A model generated the notes under the pieces. That model was not told the DNA's origin. It did no database searches and saw only the letters and a list, made by a program, of their open reading frames with translations. From NCBI GenBank assembly GCA_900321265.1, contig ONVJ01000035.1:1-11009 (forward strand): DNA of 11,009 nucleotides. Reading direction: 5' to 3'. Shown here piece after piece: positions 7,233-11,009 of the stretch (the first letter of the stretch is position 1; every line of letters starts with the position of its first letter). Both the position numbers and the translations under genes were made by a program. This stretch comes from an uncultured Eubacteriales bacterium. Its GTDB lineage: Bacteria > Bacillota > Clostridia > Oscillospirales > CAG-272.

Positions 7233-7685
7233 TCATCTGATCAGTTGCTTGATCCAGCGCTTCTCGGAGAGGGATACCTTTCCGTCGACGGCGCAGATCA
7301 TCAGGCAGACGGTAACTATGTCGTCCTTCAGGTCCTCCGAAAGAGTTCCGAGGATGTCGATCATCTCGTCGACCTGTTTCTTCATCTCCCGGTTGCCGCT
7401 CCTGCTCTTCTTTACAGACTCTTTGACGAGCGAGTAATCGGCGGCTTCACCGAAGAAGGAGCGGAAAAGCGGATAGGCGAGGACATACTCGTCCTCGGTC
7501 AGCTTGTTGTCCGACACTATCGCTCCCATGATGAAGGATGCGAATATCTCAAGGCCGGACATGCCGTCCTCGGTGATCCCGGCGAGAGCGGGAAGGATCC
7601 GGGCGGCCTTTTCGTTCAGGAGCTCGGAATAGGTTTCGGAGTCCAGTTCCTCAAAAAGGCGGCAGAGGTCGTTGAATTCCTTCAT
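7233..7685 (-). CDS. TerB-like protein, 150 residues
   Basis: An all-helical small protein with two matching acidic segments of the kind that define the TerB / DjlA N-terminal fold: IVSDNKLTEDEY at 56-67 and CAVDGKVSLSEKRWI at 131-145. In TerB-type proteins these DG/DN-x-[LVI]-[ST]-x-x-E segments are symmetrical and can bind metal. The region between, about 85-115, is lysine-rich and charged. Role in other bacteria: TerB is linked to tellurite and stress responses at the membrane, and TerB-like domains occur in many unrelated contexts, so no function is claimed here. An AGAGG lies eight bases before the ATG, overlapping the stop of the small gene upstream, from which it is separated by 12 bases. 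The two are surely co-transcribed. There are no other ter genes in the window. Confidence 0.75.
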   Translation of the reverse strand: MKEFNDLCRLFEELDSETYSELLNEKAARILPALAGITEDGMSGLEIFASFIMGAIVSDNKLTEDEYVLAYPLFRSFFGEAADYSLVKESVKKSRSGNREMKKQVDEMIDILGTLSEDLKDDIVTVCLMICAVDGKVSLSEKRWIKQLIR

Positions 7686-7697
7686 GATCCCGACCTC

Positions 7698-7931
7698 TTA
7701 TTTCTTGAAGAGGCCGGTGATCGTTGAGATCACGCCCGAGGCTTCGTCGAGATTGAGCTTTGCCTTGACGGCTTCGACGATCTTCTTTATGATGTCGTTC
7801 GTGACGTCAGTTTTGATGAAGCCTCTGACGGTTCCCTCGGGATCCTTTTTGAATTTGTTGAGAGCCGTCGTACTCCCCGAGAGCTTGGAGACTATCTCAT
7901 CGACTTTGGCTTTGATTTCGTTTGCGTTCAT
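7698..7931 (-). CDS. Small helical protein of unknown function, 77 residues
   Basis: Probably cytoplasmic: there is no signal peptide or membrane segment. It is rich in Lys, Ile, Val, Asp and Glu and predicted by eye to be mainly helical. The core is NKFKKDPEGTVRGFI at 25-39, followed by TDVTNDIIKKIVEAVKAKL at 41-59 and a hydrophobic C-terminus ending in GLFKK. From memory, similar small Clostridial proteins have a KF-x-x-[DE]P-x-x-T/V core followed by an amphipathic VKAKL helix and a GLF tail; none has a function I know. A moderate AAGG lies eight bases before the ATG. It precedes the TerB-like gene by 12 bases. It follows the solute-binding protein gene after an 87-base gap that includes an AT-rich palindrome, so it may also have its own promoter. 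Confidence 0.7.
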   Translation of the reverse strand: MNANEIKAKVDEIVSKLSGSTTALNKFKKDPEGTVRGFIKTDVTNDIIKKIVEAVKAKLNLDEASGVISTITGLFKK

Positions 7932-7951
7932 TTTTGTGACCTTGCCTTTCT

Positions 7952-7965
7952 TATAAAATTTTATA
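7952..7965. promoter_or_regulatory. 14-base AT palindrome upstream of the small gene, possible operator or internal promoter
   Basis: TATAAAATTTTATA is perfectly self-complementary and lies 21 to 34 bases upstream of the small protein's ATG, inside an AT-rich island of about 23 bases in otherwise GC-rich DNA. On the - strand a TATGAT hexamer overlaps its upstream edge, but no good -35 box lies 16-18 bases away; the nearest, CTGACA, is 21 bases off. A promoter or a repressor site is possible, not shown. Confidence 0.3.
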
Positions 7966-8000
7966 TCATACTGTTTCGCGCCGGCGGTCCGTGTCAGCCT

Positions 8001-8018
8001 CGCCGGTAATGACCGGTG
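8001..8018 (-). other. Stem-loop directly after the solute-binding protein stop codon
   Basis: CGCCGGT (8001-8007) pairs with ACCGGTG (8012-8018), with one G-T pair and a four-base loop, starting at the base next to the stop of the solute-binding protein gene. CGCCGG at 8001-8006 can alternatively pair with CCGGCG at 7981-7986, so the two folds exclude each other. No T-run follows. Such hairpins behind binding-protein genes often protect the upstream message, keeping the binding protein more abundant than downstream products. Confidence 0.35.
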
Positions 8019-9491
8019 TCAGTCCGAGAAGGCCGCGTTGATCTCGTCAAGTCCCCTCTTCCAGGTCGATTTCTCGTTTGCCCTGAGTATCGTCGACCAT
8101 GCCTTGCTGTCTCTTACGCTTTCCTGGAATCTGGAGTAGGGGGTGTTCAGAGCGGTTGCAAATATCCTTCCGAGATCGAAGACGACCGAGGAGCGGATTA
8201 TGTCGTACATCTCAGCCGAGATTGCGTCGTCGGTGTAGCGGTATTTCAGGTTGACTTCATAGAGGGCGGGGGAGATGTTGCGGTAGCTCTCGGATGCGTA
8301 GCATTCAAGTACGTAGGCGCTCATCTTCGCGTCCTTGATGTCGCAGGGGATGCCGTAGATCGAGATCGGGTTTCCGAGCAGAGTGTAGAATTTTTCCTGA
8401 TCGGTGTCGTATTTCGGGTTGGGAATGACTCCGAAGGGGACCTCGTTCTCCTTGAAGGTGGCGGAGTTCCTGCAGCGGTCGTTCCAGAAAAGAGATTTCT
8501 GAGCGGAGAACCACTGGTGTACCCTGTTGTTTTCGGTCATCAGATAGGCTCTGTCGTTCGAGTGGAAGAACTGTGCCACCTTTTCGGCAAGCTGTCCCAT
8601 CTTCTCGGATTTCCAGTCATCGCTGATCACGAGCTCGTCTCCCGAGGGATCGATGACCTTCATGCCGCTTCCGCAGGCGAATATGTCGAGGTGGAGGGTG
8701 TAGGCGTACTGTCCGTAGGTATCGCCGAGCGAGGGAGAGCCGCTTCCGTCGGAATCCTCATAGATGCCCTCGCACATCTCGAACATCTTGTCGATCGTCC
8801 ATTCGTTCGACTGAACGAGCGCGTAGGGGTCGGGGAGGGATCTGTCGGTGACCATGTCTCTGTTGAAGAAGGTCACGTACATCATGTAGATCACGTTGGC
8901 GGAGATATCGCCCGAGGCGAAGAAGAGCTTTCCCTTGATCGTCGCGTCCTCGATCAGGGAGTCGGGCCACCAGGGCTTCTCCCAGTCAAGGTATTCCATC
9001 GATCTCAGATCCGAAAGATATCCCTTTACGGCGAGGTTCCCGGCCGACAGGGAATAGGTGCCGATCATGTCAAGATCGCGCTGGCCGCCGTCTATGATCG
9101 CCTTGACCTTGTTGGTGAATCCGGCGACGTTGCTCGCGTTGCCCGGCTCGCCCACGAAATTGAGCTTTACGCCGGCTCTCGTCTCGACCGAGGCGTTCCT
9201 GGCGTATATGGCGTCGTTGATGGCTTCGCCTGTCTGTTCGGTAGCCACGAATTCCTCATGCTCTCTGTCCGACCAGTAGAGGATGCTGAACTCGGTGTCG
9301 CCGAAGCTGATCTCGGGCAGACTGTCCTTGAGATATCCCTTCGAGTCGAGATTGGAGGTCGTCTCGTCGGGGGCCTGAGTCGTTATCGCTGCGGGGGCGG
9401 TGGTGTCGTCGGTTTTGTTGTCGCCGGCGCAGGCCGTGAGCGCAGAGATCAGAAAGAGACAGCCGAGGATGAATGCTGTGAGTTTTTTCAT
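8019..9491 (-). CDS. Extracellular solute-binding lipoprotein of an ABC importer, probably sugar-specific, 490 residues
   Basis: Residues 1-21 are a lipoprotein signal peptide with the lipobox LTAC and lipidated Cys21. A Thr/Ala/Asp-rich linker of about 25-30 residues follows, then the binding domain from about residue 60. It has the layout of family 1 (carbohydrate-type) binding proteins: an opening FSILYWSD strand, GEAINDAIYARNASVE, a DLDMIG strand, GYLSDLRSMEYLDW, and FFNRDMVTD. Many aromatic residues (WEKPWWPD, for example) fit sugar stacking in the cleft. The start has AAAAGGAG at 9500-9507, inside the last codons of the preceding TIM-barrel gene, with only five bases between the genes. 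No permease or ATPase gene is in the window, so the partner transporter must lie upstream of it or elsewhere. The substrate is presumably the one catabolised by the operon. Confidence 0.92.
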   Translation of the reverse strand: MKKLTAFILGCLFLISALTACAGDNKTDDTTAPAAITTQAPDETTSNLDSKGYLKDSLPEISFGDTEFSILYWSDREHEEFVATEQTGEAINDAIYARNASVETRAGVKLNFVGEPGNASNVAGFTNKVKAIIDGGQRDLDMIGTYSLSAGNLAVKGYLSDLRSMEYLDWEKPWWPDSLIEDATIKGKLFFASGDISANVIYMMYVTFFNRDMVTDRSLPDPYALVQSNEWTIDKMFEMCEGIYEDSDGSGSPSLGDTYGQYAYTLHLDIFACGSGMKVIDPSGDELVISDDWKSEKMGQLAEKVAQFFHSNDRAYLMTENNRVHQWFSAQKSLFWNDRCRNSATFKENEVPFGVIPNPKYDTDQEKFYTLLGNPISIYGIPCDIKDAKMSAYVLECYASESYRNISPALYEVNLKYRYTDDAISAEMYDIIRSSVVFDLGRIFATALNTPYSRFQESVRDSKAWSTILRANEKSTWKRGLDEINAAFSD

Positions 9492-9496
9492 ATGAT

Positions 9497-10303
9497 TTAC
9501 TCCTTTTGGGATTTGTTTTCTATCGCGTCGATATCCGCTATCAGCTTTTTCCCGGCCGCGGCGGCGTGTTCATAGTACCTGTCGGCGGTCCAGTCGGGGT
9601 AGAGATCAGAGTTCTTCCTGATCAGCTCGAGCATAACAGTCCCGGTATATCCGGATTCGACTATCTGGGCGGCGATGTATCCGAAGTCGATCGATCCGTC
9701 GCCGGGGATCAGGTGTTCGTCCTTGTTGAAGACGCAGTGGTTGTCGTGTATGTGGAGGGCCGAGAGCTTATGACCGAAGATCGGCATGTAGTGCCTTCCC
9801 GGAGTGAAGCAGAACTCGTGTCCACAGTCCCAGCAGAAGCGCGCGGTCTCGGGGAATTCCTCGAAGGCAAAGGCGAGGTTGGAGAGCATCCGCTGGTTCT
9901 CGTAGCAGATGAGGACGTTCGCCTCCTTCGCGATCTCCATCAGCTTTGCCCAGCGGGCGCAGCCGGTGTCGTTGACATGCGGCGGGTTGAGTCCCGACGA
10001 GAGGTGGACGACAATCGCCGGTACGCCGTGGAACGCGGCCTTTTCGACCGATCTGTAGAGGCGCGCGGCCATGTCGTCGCCTTCCTCGCCGGGCTTCCAG
10101 ATGTCGTTGATCTTGTTGAAGGGGGCGTGGAAGTTGTCGCAGCTGATGCCGGCGTCCTTAAGGGCCGGGATGATTGTCTCAAGGTTCGGGTTCTCGGATC
10201 CGGTGAAGCAGGCCTCAAAGCCGTACTTCTTCATCATCGAGATCTGTTCGTCAAGCTGAAGACCGCCGTAGCAGCCGAGCGAAACGCCGAGTTTGCGGGT
10301 CAT
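9497..10303 (-). CDS. Sugar phosphate isomerase/epimerase-like TIM-barrel protein, 268 residues
   Basis: A third xylose-isomerase-like TIM-barrel protein. Seen: FHAPF at 58-62, VVHLSSG at 98-104, ICYEN at 132-136 with Glu135, CWDCGHE at 157-163 with Asp159 and His162, LHIHDN at 183-188, the HLIPGDGSIDF loop at 197-207, and MLELI with Glu226. This matches well the metal- and phosphate/hydroxyl-binding layout of sugar epimerases and isomerases, and the whole barrel is present. GGAGG at 10311-10315, seven bases before the ATG, confirms the start. It follows the dehydrogenase gene after 65 bases and overlaps the ribosome binding site of the solute-binding protein at its 3' end, so the two are likely translationally coupled. 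The substrate is unknown. Confidence 0.92.
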   Translation of the reverse strand: MTRKLGVSLGCYGGLQLDEQISMMKKYGFEACFTGSENPNLETIIPALKDAGISCDNFHAPFNKINDIWKPGEEGDDMAARLYRSVEKAAFHGVPAIVVHLSSGLNPPHVNDTGCARWAKLMEIAKEANVLICYENQRMLSNLAFAFEEFPETARFCWDCGHEFCFTPGRHYMPIFGHKLSALHIHDNHCVFNKDEHLIPGDGSIDFGYIAAQIVESGYTGTVMLELIRKNSDLYPDWTADRYYEHAAAAGKKLIADIDAIENKSQKE

Positions 10304-10310
10304 TATGATA

Positions 10311-10315
10311 CCTCC
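10311..10315 (-). promoter_or_regulatory. Strong ribosome binding site of the third TIM-barrel gene
   Basis: GGAGG on the - strand, seven bases before the ATG at 10303, sits in a 65-base gap after the dehydrogenase gene. It fixes the start codon of the gene. No terminator-like hairpin is seen in the gap, so read-through from the dehydrogenase gene is likely. Confidence 0.75.
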
Positions 10316-10368
10316 GGTAGTAATGGATAACAGTTTTCAGGCAGGGAAAGAGGGAAGAACCGCGGAAT

Positions 10369-11009
10369 TTAAAAGATCAGTCCGAGGCAGTCGCGGAGCA
10401 GCTTTTTCTCGGAGTCCGAGGTTCCCGCCATCGCCGAGGACGAGGCGATCGCGTCGTAAAAGGCGCCGGCGTCGGACGCGGGAAGCCCGAGCTCTTTAAG
10501 CGAGAGTGGCATCGAATATCCCGCGAGCAGCTTCCGGAACTCCCCGGCGCGCGAGCAGTCTCCGCCGTCGTTGTAGGCGATCTGGACGATCATTCCGATC
10601 GCGACGAGCTCGCCGTGAAGGTAATCCCTGACCGTCCCGGGCCTGAGAGTGCGGCTCGTCTCGTATATCTTGTGCGCCAGCGCGCTCTGGTTCGATCCCC
10701 TCGCCAGTCCGCTGATCGCTCCGGTGAGACAGACGGTCAGAAAGATCAGATCGTAAAGCGCCCTGCCGCAGCGGCGCTCTGAAAGCTCGGCTGCGGCGGA
10801 GGGGAGCAGCTCAAAGAGACGACGCCAGGTGTATTCTCCCAGGACCGACGAGGCGAAGAGCCCGGCGTCGGTCTCGTCCTCGGTTCGTCCGCGGAGGCGG
10901 TGGGAAATCTCGGGCAGCTTGGCGGCGGCGTCGAAGACTCCCGAGGTCATCATCCTCAGCGGCTGACGGGCCAGGACGTCTGTGTCGGCGATGACGCAAC
11001 CGACCTCGA
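10369..11009 (-). CDS. Iron-containing-type alcohol/glycerol dehydrogenase family protein, C-terminal part (5' partial)
   Basis: The frame stays open to the window edge, so the N-terminal NAD-binding half is missing. The visible part begins VGCVIADTDVLARQP, the typical join before the helical metal-binding domain. Numbering from the first Met in view (base 10953): Asp8 in TSGVFDAAAK, His94 in SALAHKIYE and His113 in YLHGELVAIGM match the Asp and two His metal ligands of glycerol dehydrogenase; the HGE-VA-G motif is characteristic. The family uses NAD(P) with Zn or Fe to oxidise polyols or reduce aldehydes and ketones; related branches include glycerol-1-phosphate dehydrogenase and 3-dehydroquinate-synthase-like enzymes. 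The Met at 10953 lies inside the fold and is not the start. It is the first gene in view of the leftward operon. Its substrate is not known; a sugar-derived polyol or keto compound is likely from context. Confidence 0.85.
   Translation of the reverse strand, partial: EVGCVIADTDVLARQPLRMMTSGVFDAAAKLPEISHRLRGRTEDETDAGLFASSVLGEYTWRRLFELLPSAAAELSERRCGRALYDLIFLTVCLTGAISGLARGSNQSALAHKIYETSRTLRPGTVRDYLHGELVAIGMIVQIAYNDGGDCSRAGEFRKLLAGYSMPLSLKELGLPASDAGAFYDAIASSSAMAGTSDSEKKLLRDCLGLIF

Noticed and set aside
7233..7685. Tellurite resistance operon
   Set aside because: Only a TerB-like fold is present; no terC, terD or terZ relatives are seen in the window, so a tellurite role is not supported.
5257..7727. 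Two long open frames on the + strand (5257-6501 and 6498-7727)
   Set aside because: They lie opposite the oxidoreductase, TIM-barrel and TerB-like genes. Their translations show no domain motifs and are rich in Arg, Gly, Val and Asp as expected of shadow frames.
8016..9575. A 519-codon open frame on the + strand
   Set aside because: It is the antisense shadow of the solute-binding lipoprotein in GC-rich DNA. The - strand frame has a signal peptide, lipobox, family motifs and ribosome binding site; the + strand frame has none.
9506..10330. A 274-codon open frame on the + strand
   Set aside because: It is antisense to the third TIM-barrel gene, which has clear motifs and a strong ribosome binding site.
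10951..10953. ATG at 10953 as the start of the dehydrogenase
   Set aside because: The frame continues upstream to the window edge with sequence typical of the family (VIADTDVLARQP), so the gene is cut by the edge and this Met is internal.
1..11009. CRISPR array, tRNA or rRNA gene, insertion sequence
   Set aside because: I saw no evenly spaced direct repeats, no cloverleaf-forming tRNA-like segment, no rRNA-like sequence and no transposase frame.

Overview
The base composition, lipoprotein signal peptides with Thr-Ala-Cys lipoboxes, strong AGGAGG-type ribosome binding sites and the gene content point to an uncultured, probably gut- or animal-associated anaerobic member of the Bacillota (Clostridia-like). 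This is inferred from style, since no taxonomic marker gene is present. The window has two unrelated halves that converge on a 404-base intergenic stretch.

Left half (about 1-3918, + strand, low GC): a very large secreted protein, cut by the left window edge, runs from the tail of a DNRLRE-like domain through a Big_2-type immunoglobulin-like domain, three ricin-type or ricin-like lectin segments and a second Ig-like segment. It ends in a C-terminal domain that looks like a caspase-fold (clan CD / CHAT-like) cysteine peptidase with a His-Gly and Ala-Cys-His pair. Fourteen bases downstream, with its own good ribosome binding site, lies an unrecognised 330-residue lipoprotein. The two probably form one transcription unit at the cell surface.

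Middle (3919-4322): no gene is supported. The stretch holds several inverted repeats, including a 37-base near-perfect palindrome directly abutting a 34-base hairpin with a T-rich run on its + strand side. These probably end transcription from both sides, or represent a dispersed palindromic element.

Right half (4323-11009, - strand, GC near 60% in sampled lines): a tightly packed run of eight genes read leftward. In transcription order they are: a partial metal-dependent (iron-containing type) alcohol/glycerol dehydrogenase; a xylose-isomerase-like TIM-barrel protein; an ABC-type extracellular solute-binding lipoprotein; a 77-residue small protein; a TerB-like protein; two more TIM-barrel sugar isomerase/epimerase-like proteins; and a Gfo/Idh/MocA oxidoreductase. 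The combination of a sugar-oxidising NAD(P) enzyme, three divalent-metal TIM barrels, a polyol-type dehydrogenase and a sugar-binding lipoprotein suggests uptake and oxidative catabolism of a sugar, glycoside or polyol whose identity cannot be read from sequence. The small protein plus TerB-like pair sits inside this operon without an obvious metabolic role.

The best candidates for something undescribed are the lectin/Ig/caspase-like surface protein with its partner lipoprotein, and the sugar operon with the embedded small-protein/TerB cassette.
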